From: Pantoea dispersa | GTDB lineage: Bacteria; Pseudomonadota; Gammaproteobacteria; Enterobacterales; Enterobacteriaceae | Assembly (NCBI RefSeq): GCF_014155765.1 | Contig: NZ_SCKT01000013.1 | Coordinates: 1 to 58,251 of the forward strand | Direction: 5' to 3' | Length of the DNA: 58,251 bases | Part shown: piece after piece, positions 34,121-42,495 of the stretch | Layout: every line of letters begins with the position of its first letter | How positions within the stretch are numbered: position 1 is the first letter of the stretch | Program-made: the position numbers and the translations under genes | Notes under the pieces: generated by a model | The model's database searches: none | Told to the model about the DNA's origin: nothing | What the model saw: the letters and a program-made list of their open reading frames with translations, nothing else

Positions 34121-34867
34121 GTGAAAACAAAATACGAGATGCTTATTCTCGCCATCCTGATGGTATGTGCGTTTAGCTATGTGTTTGTCTGCAACTGGTA
34201 TGACACTGATTACAAAGACAGAAAACATGAGCAGCCTGCGCGTTCACGTGCAGATATCTCAGGCAGCTATGATCCTGAACTTCTGACTCATCGTCTGATT
34301 AACTTCGACAGGTGGGCTGGAATTGCGTCAGAAAAAAAAGCAAACCTGGCATTTGGTAACACGCAGGACTGGCTCAGCGATGTTGAAAAACATTGTGATA
34401 CAGCACTCAGCAATAAGGATTATCTTGCCTGTGCAAACCGTCTGCTGGGCAGGCATTTTTATTACTCATCTGCGCAGGCCGTATCAGACGGCTGGGCCGG
34501 ACATTACTCAGACTGCGACCTGAACGCTTATCTGTTAATCGATGCCATGCACGCGGCAGGCCGCGAGGCTGAAATTGTGTATGCCCCGCATCATGCTTTC
34601 ATCTCGTACAGAGATGAAAATACACATGAGCCGCTGTACTGGGAAACAACCAGTCAGTACAACACAGGGCAGGCTGCTGACCTCAGACTGGATTTTTACC
34701 GTAAATCGCCCAGCCGTTTTTATTACACGCCTGAATCCGCCGCCTATGCCGAAAACATTTATCCGGCACTGGTCATCGACAAGATCCCATCTGAAGAGAG
34801 ACGCAAAGCGTTGTTGATCAGCCTTCTGCAGCAGTTTCCGGACCACCCTGCAGTTCAGGACGCCTAG
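34121..34867 (+). CDS. Membrane-anchored protein with transglutaminase/papain-like Cys-His pattern, opposite strand to tra
   Basis: A 248-residue protein. One N-terminal membrane anchor (residues ~6-22) leads to a periplasmic domain containing SDCDLNAYLLIDAMHAAG, then VYAPHHAFISYRD and YWETT. A Cys, a following helix, a His and a downstream acidic residue in that order resemble transglutaminase-like or papain-like folds, a resemblance I judge by eye only. The GTG start at 34121 has GAGGA upstream. It ends at an in-frame TAG; the frame continues open afterward to 35275, so this may be a truncated longer gene. It is AT-richer than the tra genes and sits reversed between the membrane-gene cluster and traH, suggesting an acquired cassette. 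Confidence 0.65.
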   Translation: MKTKYEMLILAILMVCAFSYVFVCNWYDTDYKDRKHEQPARSRADISGSYDPELLTHRLINFDRWAGIASEKKANLAFGNTQDWLSDVEKHCDTALSNKDYLACANRLLGRHFYYSSAQAVSDGWAGHYSDCDLNAYLLIDAMHAAGREAEIVYAPHHAFISYRDENTHEPLYWETTSQYNTGQAADLRLDFYRKSPSRFYYTPESAAYAENIYPALVIDKIPSEERRKALLISLLQQFPDHPAVQDA

Positions 34868-35275
34868 TATGAGCAAAAATCTGTCATTACACGTGACGAT
34901 GCACTGTCGCTGATTTCTGAACTGAAGACCGACATTACCTCCGTATCAAAAAGAATGCTGCTCATCAGATATTTCAGCAACCACCTTGAGGAAGGTAAAG
35001 CTCAACAGCTGCTCAATGAAATTTCAGATGAAGACTGCAATAACGCCTGTCTGAAGCTGAAAAGTCAGCGCTCTGTAATATACCGTTTAGCAGGATGGAG
35101 TCTTGAGAGGCTGGACGCGTTAAATATCAGGCTGTCCCTGAGTGTTTTTTTCATCAGTATCAGGGATTCACTGATATTGTGCGGCATCATTCTGCTGGCT
35201 TACGGAACAAACAAACTATTCCAAAAATGCTCCATAAGAATATGTAAGAGAGATAATCGCCTTCCGCCACAATAG
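34868..35275 (+). pseudogene. In-frame continuation of the 34121 gene after an amber codon
   Basis: Directly after the TAG at 34865-34867 the same frame stays open for 135 codons. It begins YEQKSVITRDDALSLISELK, contains a helical charged region, and ends with a hydrophobic segment (LILCGIILLAYG) and a basic tail. The first ATG (34955) lacks a clear ribosome site. The simplest reading is one larger protein split by a nonsense change, although a separate small gene or readthrough is possible. It overlaps the 3' end of the convergent gene at 35187. Confidence 0.45.
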
Positions 35276-35624
35276 CAGGATACCCCCGCTGGTAAAAAAT
35301 CCGGAATGCCGCAACCAGGCTGGCTGCCGCAATGAAACCATAGCGTCTCAGCCAGCCTGAAAGCGTCGGAAGCACGCCGTAACTCTTACAGTCCAGCCAG
35401 AGGCACCACAACGGGATTTGCGCCAAAAGCCAACCCGAAAGGCTGAGCATTCTGACGTCCATCAGGAAACGTGCAACCTGGGGCGGTGGCAGTGGAGGCT
35501 CTGCAACCGCACTGAAAAGAAACAGCCAGCCGGTCACCCCGGCCCACATCACAGCACAAAAGAGTGCGAACCTCTCTGCGCAGGTTGCAAATTTGCTTCT
35601 GCAGGCTCTGTTCTCTGTCTTCAT
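35187..35624 (-). CDS. Inner-membrane protein, 145 aa, unknown
   Basis: I do not recognise a family. There are four predicted membrane segments (residues ~20-40, ~60-78, ~92-108 and ~125-140). CAGGAA seven bases before the ATG at 35624 supports the start. It is last in a run of small membrane genes after trbB, the trbJ/trbF neighbourhood in F. Its 3' end overlaps the convergent plus-strand frame. Confidence 0.65.
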   Translation of the reverse strand: MKTENRACRSKFATCAERFALFCAVMWAGVTGWLFLFSAVAEPPLPPPQVARFLMDVRMLSLSGWLLAQIPLWCLWLDCKSYGVLPTLSGWLRRYGFIAAASLVAAFRIFYQRGYPAIVAEGDYLSYIFLWSIFGIVCLFRKPAE

Positions 35625-35685
35625 AATTTGTTCCTGTTGGCTTGAATCTGAGCCAGCCCGGTTTAATCCGGCTCGTTGCTGCCTT

Positions 35686-35979
35686 TTAATTAAAGGGATG
35701 TTCAGTCATAAATCCGTGCCGGCGCAGCGTGATGCTGACCAGCGCGCCGCAGCCAAAGCCGCCGGCCAGGGCAAACAGAAACAGCAGCGGGTAGAGCTGC
35801 AGCCCGCTCAGCAGCAGCGCATCGGAGCCGTAAGCGACCTCCGCGGGCAGGCGGGCGAGGTCGCAGGCAAGCCAGGCGTAAATCCCGGCCGCCGCCAGCA
35901 TTGAGGCGCAGACGAGCAGCAGCGCCGTCTCGGTTCGCGAGAGTATTAAAGGGTGCTCAGTCACAATGAGACTCCGCAT
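35686..35979 (-). CDS. Inner-membrane protein in trbF-like position, 97 aa
   Basis: Two hydrophobic segments (residues ~20-40 and ~60-80) and a basic end. I do not recognise the sequence. ATG 35979 overlaps the preceding gene's end. A GTG at 35964 with GGAG seven bases upstream is an equally good start, giving 92 residues (MTEHPLILSRTET). The position after trbB suggests it fills the place of F trbJ/trbF, which are dispensable for transfer. Confidence 0.65.
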   Translation of the reverse strand: MRSLIVTEHPLILSRTETALLLVCASMLAAAGIYAWLACDLARLPAEVAYGSDALLLSGLQLYPLLFLFALAGGFGCGALVSITLRRHGFMTEHPFN

Positions 35980-36274
35980 AAGGGATGTCCCGTAGCCGGC
36001 GGCGACTGGCATATGCACTCATCCCGGTGATCACCTGTGCGGCGAGCGCCACGCTGGCCAGCCCCAGACCACATGCAGTCAACGCCCATACCGGCAGGTG
36101 CAGTACTGCGGAAAACGCCAGCGGATGCTGAGCAAACACGGGCAGCGAGGTGCAGGCATCAAACAACCGGTTACCGGCATAGTCCCACAGCGTGGCGGTC
36201 GTGAGGCAGGCCAGGCTTATGAGGACCAGGACATAGTGAACGCGCGTGGCGAACCGTCTATCGGAAGGTGTCAT
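35957..36274 (-). CDS. Inner-membrane protein downstream of trbB, 105 aa
   Basis: Two membrane segments (residues ~14-30 and ~55-85) with a hydrophilic stretch between them. It lies 80 bases after trbB and overlaps the next gene. I do not recognise a family. By position it corresponds to trbJ of F. Confidence 0.65.
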   Translation of the reverse strand: MTPSDRRFATRVHYVLVLISLACLTTATLWDYAGNRLFDACTSLPVFAQHPLAFSAVLHLPVWALTACGLGLASVALAAQVITGMSAYASRRRLRDIPYAESHCD

Positions 36275-36354
36275 GAGGTTAATCCTGCAGAAAATTAAGG
36301 CCGCCAGCTAACGCGGTGGCAGCGTATGAATGCGTGTCGCGGTCCGCACCTGCG

Positions 36355-36978
36355 TTACTGCGGGGTCAGCGAAGCACTGCTCGGTACCGGCCCCAGCGTG
36401 TCGGGCGGCAGGTGGTCAATGTCGGCCTCTATCATCTGCGCGAGGCGCTGGCTTACCGTGCCCATGTCGGTGTCGCCCTGATAAAGCGGATAAGCCATGT
36501 TGGTGTTCACGTTGACCATAAAGGTGGTCGGCGTCGCGATGGGCAGACCGTTGCCGAAGAACGTCAGGATCTCGCCGGCGATGGGCTCGTTCGGCCCGGC
36601 TTTACGCGGAATGAGCGCCACCGGGAAGGACGTGTCGCCGTAGCCGTCAAGCGTATACGGATACACTTTTATGCCGGTTTCATCCGCCCACGCCTTCAGT
36701 TTTGGATCAAACTTCGCGCTGTACTGGCAGCCGCGCTGCATGAACACCACCACCGCGTAGTCGTTGAGATTTACACGCCGGCCGTCGGTCAGCGTCATCA
36801 GATTCGGCGGCTTCGCCGGCGCGGTTCGTGCAGGCAGGCTGCCGGGCAGCCCGAAGTCTGGCAGCTGGGCCCCCTGCTGCGCCTTTGCCTGCTCCAGCGC
36901 GGCGATGTCGTCGGCCACCGAAGCCTGTGCCAGCACCGGCAGCAGCAACGCTGCCGCCAGCAGAACCTTAAGCCTCAT
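36355..36978 (-). CDS. trbB: Thioredoxin-fold protein TrbB with CxxS active site
   Basis: A 207-residue periplasmic protein with a signal peptide (MRLKVLLAAALLLPVLAQA). The F TrbB pattern is clear: LADW/LNDYAVVVFMQ, FDPKLKAWADETGIKVYPYTL, GDTSFP, and ATPTTFMVNVNT as the cis-proline region. The redox motif, however, reads C-Q-Y-S near residue 88, where F TrbB has C-x-x-C, so the resolving cysteine is missing. F TrbB is a disulfide isomerase assisting transfer proteins. This version may act as an isomerase or chaperone only. I start at 36978 where the signal peptide begins; it overlaps the preceding gene by eleven bases. Confidence 0.88.
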   Translation of the reverse strand: MRLKVLLAAALLLPVLAQASVADDIAALEQAKAQQGAQLPDFGLPGSLPARTAPAKPPNLMTLTDGRRVNLNDYAVVVFMQRGCQYSAKFDPKLKAWADETGIKVYPYTLDGYGDTSFPVALIPRKAGPNEPIAGEILTFFGNGLPIATPTTFMVNVNTNMAYPLYQGDTDMGTVSQRLAQMIEADIDHLPPDTLGPVPSSASLTPQ

Positions 36979-37180
36979 GATGGCCTCCCGGTCCGCGGCG
37001 CGCGCGGCGGTATGCAATGAGTTCGCCCGCCAGTGCCACGGCGGCCAGCACAAAGGCGGCCACGGCGCCGGCGATCAGAACCTGATGGGTCAGCGTCAGC
37101 GAGTAGTTCATCAGCTGGCGCAGGCAGTTCAGTATGACGCCCGCCATAAACAGCGTGATGATAAGCGGCAGTCGGTTCAT
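36968..37180 (-). CDS. Small inner-membrane protein before trbB, 70 aa
   Basis: Two hydrophobic helices (residues ~4-24 and ~34-56; MNRLPLIITLFMAGVILNC at the start). The ATG at 37180 overlaps the upstream stop by four bases (ATGA). It occupies the traQ/artA neighbourhood of F, and the size is comparable to TraQ (the pilin-insertion helper). I see no sequence evidence for TraQ. Confidence 0.65.
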   Translation of the reverse strand: MNRLPLIITLFMAGVILNCLRQLMNYSLTLTHQVLIAGAVAAFVLAAVALAGELIAYRRARRGPGGHHEA

Positions 37181-37650
37181 GCATGTTCTCCTTTTGCCCG
37201 GCGGCGGCGCAGGTGCCACACGGCCAGATTAGATATGACGGAAAGCACCACTGCGGCCCTGTAGAGCAACAGCAGCGTGCTGCTGGCCTCAGCAGCCCAC
37301 GCCTCGCGGCTGACCGCCGCCTTCTCACACATCACGGGCGTGGGGGCAGGTTTTAACGCCTCCAGGACAGGCGCGCCGTGTTGAGGTTCATCGGACGCTA
37401 CAGGCAGAAAGGCCTTCACGGGCCGGCCCTGCGGGACGCAGTCCCACACCTGCCCCGGCGGCGCGTCGCGCACCAGTTTTTCGGCCTCATCAAGCAGCAT
37501 CTGCCCGGCGCCGCCGGCATGGTGTGCGGACAGCAGAAACAGCAGGAAGAACAGCAGCGCCGGGTGGATAACCAGCGTCTGCATCAGCAGGTTCGTCAGG
37601 CCACGGGCAGCGCGCAGCCGCCCGTGCCAGACGGGTGATAGCGTCAGCAT
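37177..37650 (-). CDS. Membrane protein in trbA position, 157 aa
   Basis: Membrane segments near residues 20-42 and 128-146 enclose a proline-rich periplasmic part with two cysteines (WDCVP and VMCEK). The ATG at 37650 has GAGGAG upstream and lies ten bases after traF stops. By position, topology and operon context it resembles TrbA of F plasmids, but I cannot confirm homology. Confidence 0.65.
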   Translation of the reverse strand: MLTLSPVWHGRLRAARGLTNLLMQTLVIHPALLFFLLFLLSAHHAGGAGQMLLDEAEKLVRDAPPGQVWDCVPQGRPVKAFLPVASDEPQHGAPVLEALKPAPTPVMCEKAAVSREAWAAEASSTLLLLYRAAVVLSVISNLAVWHLRRRRAKGEHA

Positions 37651-37660
37651 CAGGAACTCC

Positions 37661-38458
37661 TCAGAAGTTAGGTTTAAAGCCGGTGGCCACGTTAAGAAAG
37701 CGCTTCGCCAGGTCATCCTGCGTCATAAAACCGTAGGCGAGCGGGCGGAAGCTTTTTGACTTCGGGTCGACCAGGAACAGCGCCGGGAAGTAGGTAATGC
37801 CCATGCGCGCGCTTTGTCCCGCGTCCTGACGGCTGTCAGGCACCTGCGGCGACACCGTGCCGTCCACGCTCACCGGTATCAGCGAGACGTGACGCAGGCG
37901 GGCAAAGTCCGCCACCACGCCCGCCATCTGCGCGTCTATCGGGTCCCCGCCCCGGTAGAAGTAGAACAGGCCATACTGCCCGGCGAGTTCGCTGATGGCC
38001 TGCGTCTGCTCGGCCTGATCGCGCGCCTGCTGCAGCGGCGCGGTGCTGTTGTAGTGCGGGTGTTCCAGGTTGTAGTCGAGATCCGGATGGTCAAGCTGCG
38101 CCACCGCGAACGACTGGCTGAACATCGAGGCCCGGTCAGTCCAGAACTTCTGCCAGCGCAGGAAGGTAGCCGTATTCTCCGCCGACGGATGCAGGATGGC
38201 GTTGTTCAGCGCCTCCTTCGTGTAGCCTTTCAGCACGTCAGCCTGCTCGCTGGGTGACAGCCGGCTGAAGTCCGGCACCTGCGGCACGGGCTGAGGCTTC
38301 GGCGCAGGGGGATCGGTTTTTTTCTTCGGCTCGTTGTACCAGTGCCAGCCGGTGAACGGCTCTGCGGGCGTCACGACCGCATCAGCTGACGGTGCATCGT
38401 CCGCGAGAGCCTGACAGGCGACCGCCATCAGCAGGCAGGCAAGCACTATCTGCTTCAT
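37661..38458 (-). CDS. traF: Conjugative pilus assembly protein TraF
   Basis: A 265-residue periplasmic protein with a signal peptide (MKQIVLACLLMAVACQALA). It has the family blocks GWHWYNEP near residue 36, RLSPSEQADVLKGYTKEAL, and YGLFYFYRGGDPIDAQM in a thioredoxin-like fold without a CxxC. Length is close to F TraF (247). It is needed for pilus assembly. ATGA overlaps the traN stop. Confidence 0.95.
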   Translation of the reverse strand: MKQIVLACLLMAVACQALADDAPSADAVVTPAEPFTGWHWYNEPKKKTDPPAPKPQPVPQVPDFSRLSPSEQADVLKGYTKEALNNAILHPSAENTATFLRWQKFWTDRASMFSQSFAVAQLDHPDLDYNLEHPHYNSTAPLQQARDQAEQTQAISELAGQYGLFYFYRGGDPIDAQMAGVVADFARLRHVSLIPVSVDGTVSPQVPDSRQDAGQSARMGITYFPALFLVDPKSKSFRPLAYGFMTQDDLAKRFLNVATGFKPNF

Positions 38459-40311
38459 TTTTTTCCTCCGGTCTGCGCCTGCACCTGCGCGGCGATGCGA
38501 TCTTTCGCCTGCTTCACCATCGTGGCGGAGTCAGGAATTTTCTGGCTGGCCATGAGGTCGCTGTAGAAGTCCTGGAAGTTAATCAGGTCGAAGTTAATCG
38601 CCTGCAGCTCAGGCACCGTGATGCCGCGGCAGTTGGGGGAGTCACCGCTGCCGAAGCTCACGTGCAGCTGGTCGCGGCGACCCTGCTCCTGAATGATACG
38701 GGCAAGCTTTCCGCCGAATACGCAGTATGCCTGCTTCTTCTGCACGCATACGCCAAGCACCGCCCGGTTGCAGGCTTCACCGACCAGCACCGTGACCTTT
38801 TTGGCTTTCGCCTTGCCGATGGCCATCTCATCGCTGTTGCAGTTGGCAAGCCCGGCGCTGTTGCCCCAGCCGGTGTCGACGCAGCAGTTGGAAAAGCCCG
38901 CCATTGCCTTGCGACAGTAGAGCGCCTGACCGGTGAACGCCTTCACGTTTACCTGATCGGCTTTGACGTCATCGCCGGCCGAGGCCAGGCCGGCAAGCTT
39001 CGCCACCGCGGTATCAAAGCCGCTGTCGCCGGCGCCGTCGGTTCCGCTGCAGTCACCGGTACGGCAGAAGTACTGACCGCCGCACAGCAGCCCTTCTGAG
39101 CTGTAGGTGGTCTGGCACTGGTAAGTGTCCTGCTCGTGCAGGCAGGTGCCGCCTTCTTTCTGAGTACAGCTGCGGGCTGAGACCGTGCAGTTTTTGTTGG
39201 CCATCAGCGTGCTGCAGTTGCCGGCTGAGCTGACCGGCACGATATAGGCGTCCGAGTACTGCCAGCAGGGGGCGCTCTGCGTGTAGTCTTTGCCGTTCTG
39301 ATTTACCGTCCGGCTCCCGCCCGGCTCGGTACACACCGTACCTGCCGTGCCGGTAGCCTTTGATTTATCGAAGCCGCAGGACTCACTCCAGACAACCTGT
39401 GAGCTGGTCGTGTCACGCTCCGCAGACATTGGAAGTGTTACGCGCAAGACCAGATTGCCTTTTTCAAGTTGATTTTTCAGGCCATCGCGCCCTTCGTCAT
39501 AGTGTCCATCCGTGTCGTAATGGACATACAATGACACAACCTGGCCTTTAGAAACGTGCTGCGGACTGATCGAGAACCCGCCTGAATAGTTGTATTTTGT
39601 TGTGACAGAGTTTCCTAAAGTATGAAAGCTAAAGCCCAGACGATCACCGTGATAATCCGGCGATCTGGGATACCTGAATTCCCATGTACCGCTCGTTAAC
39701 GTACCGTCATCAGGGGCAGTGAAGTCATACCGAATCCAGTAGTCTGCTTCGTAGTTGGCCGTTGAATTACGAGCATCAAGTACCAGTTCAGTGGTGTAAG
39801 TCTCCTTTGATCCTGTGACCTGAATGCTGCCGGTCCGTGCACACGTCTGCACCTGTGCCACGTCCCGGTCGCAGCTGTAGTTCTCAAATACCGACTTTGA
39901 CACCACTTTGGTGGTGCATTGCTGGTTCGTGCCGTCCACGATGGAGCCGCTGTTCGCCTCGGCGTTTTTGCCGTTCCGGATAAAGTCGGCGTTCGGGTCG
40001 ATGGTCACCGCCGGGTTCTTCGTGGACGAGTCGGATATTGCCTGCCCGGCCTCGTTCTGGCTGAGTTCGGTCTGGCCCTTGTCGCTGATGCCACCATCTC
40101 CGCCCTGCACCCCGCCATAGTAGCCGCTTTGCGATGGGCTTGACGTGTAGCCCGGGATAACGGACGCCGGGTCTGTGCCTTTTGCTGCCGATGTTCCCTG
40201 ACCTTTGTTCGAGCCGGCATACCCCGCACCGGCGTTATAAGCATCGCTGACGTCGTCAGCACGGGCCCCGGCGACTGAGAACAGCAGCAGGATGAGTAGC
40301 AGTCGCTTCAT
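38455..40311 (-). CDS. traN: Mating-pair stabilisation protein TraN
   Basis: A 618-residue outer-membrane protein, similar in length to F TraN (602). It has a signal peptide (MKRLLLILLLFSVAGARA) and more than twenty cysteines, most in the C-terminal half (for example CTQKEGGTCLHEQDTYQCQ). The variable N-terminal/central part, which in other TraN types contacts a recipient porin, lies between residues ~150 and 340. Its recipient target cannot be assigned by eye. It overlaps trbC and traF by four bases each. It likely depends on disulfide enzymes encoded elsewhere in the operon. Confidence 0.95.
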   Translation of the reverse strand: MKRLLLILLLFSVAGARADDVSDAYNAGAGYAGSNKGQGTSAAKGTDPASVIPGYTSSPSQSGYYGGVQGGDGGISDKGQTELSQNEAGQAISDSSTKNPAVTIDPNADFIRNGKNAEANSGSIVDGTNQQCTTKVVSKSVFENYSCDRDVAQVQTCARTGSIQVTGSKETYTTELVLDARNSTANYEADYWIRYDFTAPDDGTLTSGTWEFRYPRSPDYHGDRLGFSFHTLGNSVTTKYNYSGGFSISPQHVSKGQVVSLYVHYDTDGHYDEGRDGLKNQLEKGNLVLRVTLPMSAERDTTSSQVVWSESCGFDKSKATGTAGTVCTEPGGSRTVNQNGKDYTQSAPCWQYSDAYIVPVSSAGNCSTLMANKNCTVSARSCTQKEGGTCLHEQDTYQCQTTYSSEGLLCGGQYFCRTGDCSGTDGAGDSGFDTAVAKLAGLASAGDDVKADQVNVKAFTGQALYCRKAMAGFSNCCVDTGWGNSAGLANCNSDEMAIGKAKAKKVTVLVGEACNRAVLGVCVQKKQAYCVFGGKLARIIQEQGRRDQLHVSFGSGDSPNCRGITVPELQAINFDLINFQDFYSDLMASQKIPDSATMVKQAKDRIAAQVQAQTGGKK

Positions 40312-40934
40312 CGCGCGCCCTCCGCACTCTGCAGCAGCTGCGCCGCCGTGGCTGAACAGTCACCGCGCTGCCTGACCGCCTCCAGAGCCTGCTGCACCGG
40401 CAGACTGCCGTACAGCACGTCAAATTTGCCACCGCAGGTCACAACCAGTGCAGGCACCGCTTTAATGCCGTACTGCTGAAACAGGGTCGGGTCAATCTGC
40501 ACGCCCGCCTGCCTGTCCTTCTTCGACAGTTCAAACATCTTCTCTGCGGTCTGGCGAAAGTCGTTGTTCAGCAGCCCGCGCAGGGTTGCCGGAATGCCGA
40601 AGCGGCGGGCATCAGAGAGCATCGGCAGCAGCCCCTCTTCAGGAATGCCCAGGCTCACGAAATATACCGCGCGCGGGGTCTGACGGGTAGCGCTGTTCTG
40701 ATCCGCCTGTCCGGCGGCTATCTCATTCTGCATCTGCGCAACCCGCCCCTGTTGCGCGTCCGGCAGGGTGATGTTCATGCCCTGCAGCTGACTTTTAAAC
40801 AGCGCGAGATCGCGCTGTCGCTGTTTCATGTACGTCATGTCGCTGCCGGAAATGGTGGGCTGCTCAGCCGCCTGCGTGGTCGCGCAGAGCAGCGCAGCGC
40901 CGAGGGCCAGCACCGTAGTCAGTGTAATATTCAT
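40308..40934 (-). CDS. trbC: Conjugative pilus assembly protein TrbC
   Basis: A 208-residue periplasmic protein with a signal peptide (MNITLTTVLALGAALLCATT) and the F-type TrbC thioredoxin-like domain. Recognisable blocks are YFVSLGIPEEGLLPML near residue 90, TLRGLLNNDFRQT, and QYGIKAVPALVV near 155. It has no CxxC. It is required for pilus assembly together with TraW, and lies ten bases after traU. Confidence 0.94.
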   Translation of the reverse strand: MNITLTTVLALGAALLCATTQAAEQPTISGSDMTYMKQRQRDLALFKSQLQGMNITLPDAQQGRVAQMQNEIAAGQADQNSATRQTPRAVYFVSLGIPEEGLLPMLSDARRFGIPATLRGLLNNDFRQTAEKMFELSKKDRQAGVQIDPTLFQQYGIKAVPALVVTCGGKFDVLYGSLPVQQALEAVRQRGDCSATAAQLLQSAEGAR

Positions 40935-40944
40935 GCTGATTCCT

Positions 40945-41937
40945 TTACAGGTATACGCAGTTGCGCTTTCGCCACATCAGGTAGCCGAAGTTTTTCTTTG
41001 ATGCGGGCGTGTTGTGCGTGCTGCCCCACAGTTGCGTGGTCGTGCCGAACGGGTGGCAGTCCGAAGGTTCGGGGTACATGTTCACCATCTGATACCGCCA
41101 TCGGGACTTGGGGATGATCGGGGATGGATATTCGTAGCACACCGCCACGTCCGCCCCGACCGTCTCCATAACCAGTCCCTCGCGATGCAGCTTGAACGCC
41201 ATGCGTTCGCTGACCAGCAGCGAAGCCTCCAGCGGAGAAAACTCGTTGCTGGTATAGCCCGTGAACGGATACATCGAACCCTGTGCACCGGCGCACCAGA
41301 ACAGCGGGTCCAGCGGCATGCCCGCGGTAGAAGCGATTGAGTCAGCCGCGCAGGCGCCCTGCGCCAGCAGGTTACTGAAGAGCGCCACTTCCGGATTCAG
41401 GATCATGGCCAGCGTGCTGTCGTTCCAGAGCGGGTCCACTTCAGACAGGTAGGCAATGTCCATGTCGCCGGTCTGCATGCAGCCTGCGCTGGTAATAATG
41501 TTCAGCCAGAAAATCAGCGGATACTTGTACCAGTGCACGTGGTAGAAGCTGCCGGGCGTGGGCGCATCGCTCTGCCCCCCGCGCCCGGTGCCGGTGCGGC
41601 CGAGGTCGATCTTAAAGCCCCCCATGTTCACCATCACGCCCGGCTCGCGGGTCACGTCGGTGAGCGCCAGCGGCTCCCAGAAGCCGATGGCCAGCCCCAG
41701 CCGGTAAAAAATGCCGTACGGGCAAAGCTGGATGGGCGAGGCCGGGTTCGGCGTGTCCGGGTGCGCGCCGGAGGCCAGCTGAATGCTGCCGAGCGACATG
41801 GGAAACAGGCACTTCCAGCAGACGTCGCTGATCGGATTCACCCAGCGGCCGTCGCCGGCGTTGCTGGTTGCCGCCATTACCGGCTTTGCCATAGTGCCCG
41901 CTGTCAGCAGGCACAGTATGAGGAGAAAGCGCTTCAT
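40945..41937 (-). CDS. traU: Conjugal transfer protein TraU
   Basis: 330 residues, exactly the length of F TraU. The signal peptide starts MKRFLLILCLLTAGTMA at the ATG at 41937. Family blocks include WVNPISDVCWKCLFPM, PCPYG-like PIQLCPYG and WYKYPLIFWLNI. It has about ten cysteines and acts in the periplasm in DNA transfer and pilus assembly. It overlaps the preceding small gene by four bases (ATGA). Confidence 0.95.
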   Translation of the reverse strand: MKRFLLILCLLTAGTMAKPVMAATSNAGDGRWVNPISDVCWKCLFPMSLGSIQLASGAHPDTPNPASPIQLCPYGIFYRLGLAIGFWEPLALTDVTREPGVMVNMGGFKIDLGRTGTGRGGQSDAPTPGSFYHVHWYKYPLIFWLNIITSAGCMQTGDMDIAYLSEVDPLWNDSTLAMILNPEVALFSNLLAQGACAADSIASTAGMPLDPLFWCAGAQGSMYPFTGYTSNEFSPLEASLLVSERMAFKLHREGLVMETVGADVAVCYEYPSPIIPKSRWRYQMVNMYPEPSDCHPFGTTTQLWGSTHNTPASKKNFGYLMWRKRNCVYL

Positions 41938-42275
41938 GCGTCCTGTGCCTCCGCCTTTTGCCGCAGCCAGACGCACACCGGGCCGTCGTCCGTATCGTGG
42001 ATGCTGCCGGTAAACCAGCCCTGGCCCGGGGGGCCGGAAGGCTGCCACTGACTGCAGTTACCGGTTTTCCGGAAAACATCCATCATCCATTCAGGCACGT
42101 CGTTTTCCATCCAGGTCGTCGCCGACTGCAGATTATGTTCATCAAGCCAGGCTTCAAATTCACCAGGCTGCGGATAATCATTGCCGCCTGCCGGCAGGAA
42201 AAAAGCAGGATGCGTCCAGCCGCCCCAGCGATCGCGCACGACCGGCTGAGCCGATATTTCAGCGGGGTGTGTCAT
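41934..42275 (-). CDS. Hypothetical soluble protein between micro-peptide genes and traU, 113 aa
   Basis: No family recognised. It is rich in Trp and acidic residues (GGWTHPAFFLPAGG, EFEAWLDEHNLQSATTWMEN) and has no membrane segment. Its TGA overlaps the traU start, so it belongs to the operon. The GGAAATT-type ribosome site before the ATG at 42275 is weak. F has no gene of this kind here. Function unknown. Confidence 0.65.
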   Translation of the reverse strand: MTHPAEISAQPVVRDRWGGWTHPAFFLPAGGNDYPQPGEFEAWLDEHNLQSATTWMENDVPEWMMDVFRKTGNCSQWQPSGPPGQGWFTGSIHDTDDGPVCVWLRQKAEAQDA

Positions 42276-42345
42276 AAGAGGAAATTCCGTGGTTGCGGCA
42301 GCCGGGCTGCCGGGGTCAGACGTTAATCAGGCCTGCCTGCGGGGT

Positions 42346-42391
42346 GCAGGCTGAGGCGTACCGCAGCGTATGCGAGGAACGAACAGCCTGC
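42346..42391 (+). repeat. Structured repeat element, copy B
   Basis: The arms GCAGGCT (42346-42352) and AGCCTGC (42385-42391) surround the same core as 9721-9769 (GAGGCGTACCGCAGCG, GCGAGGAACGAAC). Stem flanks differ between copies but pair in both. Confidence 0.7.
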
Positions 42392-42423
42392 GCAACGCGG
42401 GGAGGAAAAGAACGTTAAGGTGA

Positions 42424-42495
42424 TCAAAGAAAGAGAAACTTCAGCAGCAGGAGCACGCACGCGGTGACGAACGTTGCCATCAGGCATTCCGGCAT
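42424..42495 (-). CDS. Micro-peptide 2, 23 aa, hydrophobic
   Basis: The frame reads MPECLMATFVTACVLLLLKF plus three residues, a single possible membrane helix. Its ATG overlaps the preceding micro-gene stop (TGATG), so it would be translated by re-initiation. It has no ribosome site of its own. It is supported only by the overlap chain and hydrophobic composition. Confidence 0.4.
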   Translation of the reverse strand: MPECLMATFVTACVLLLLKFLFL

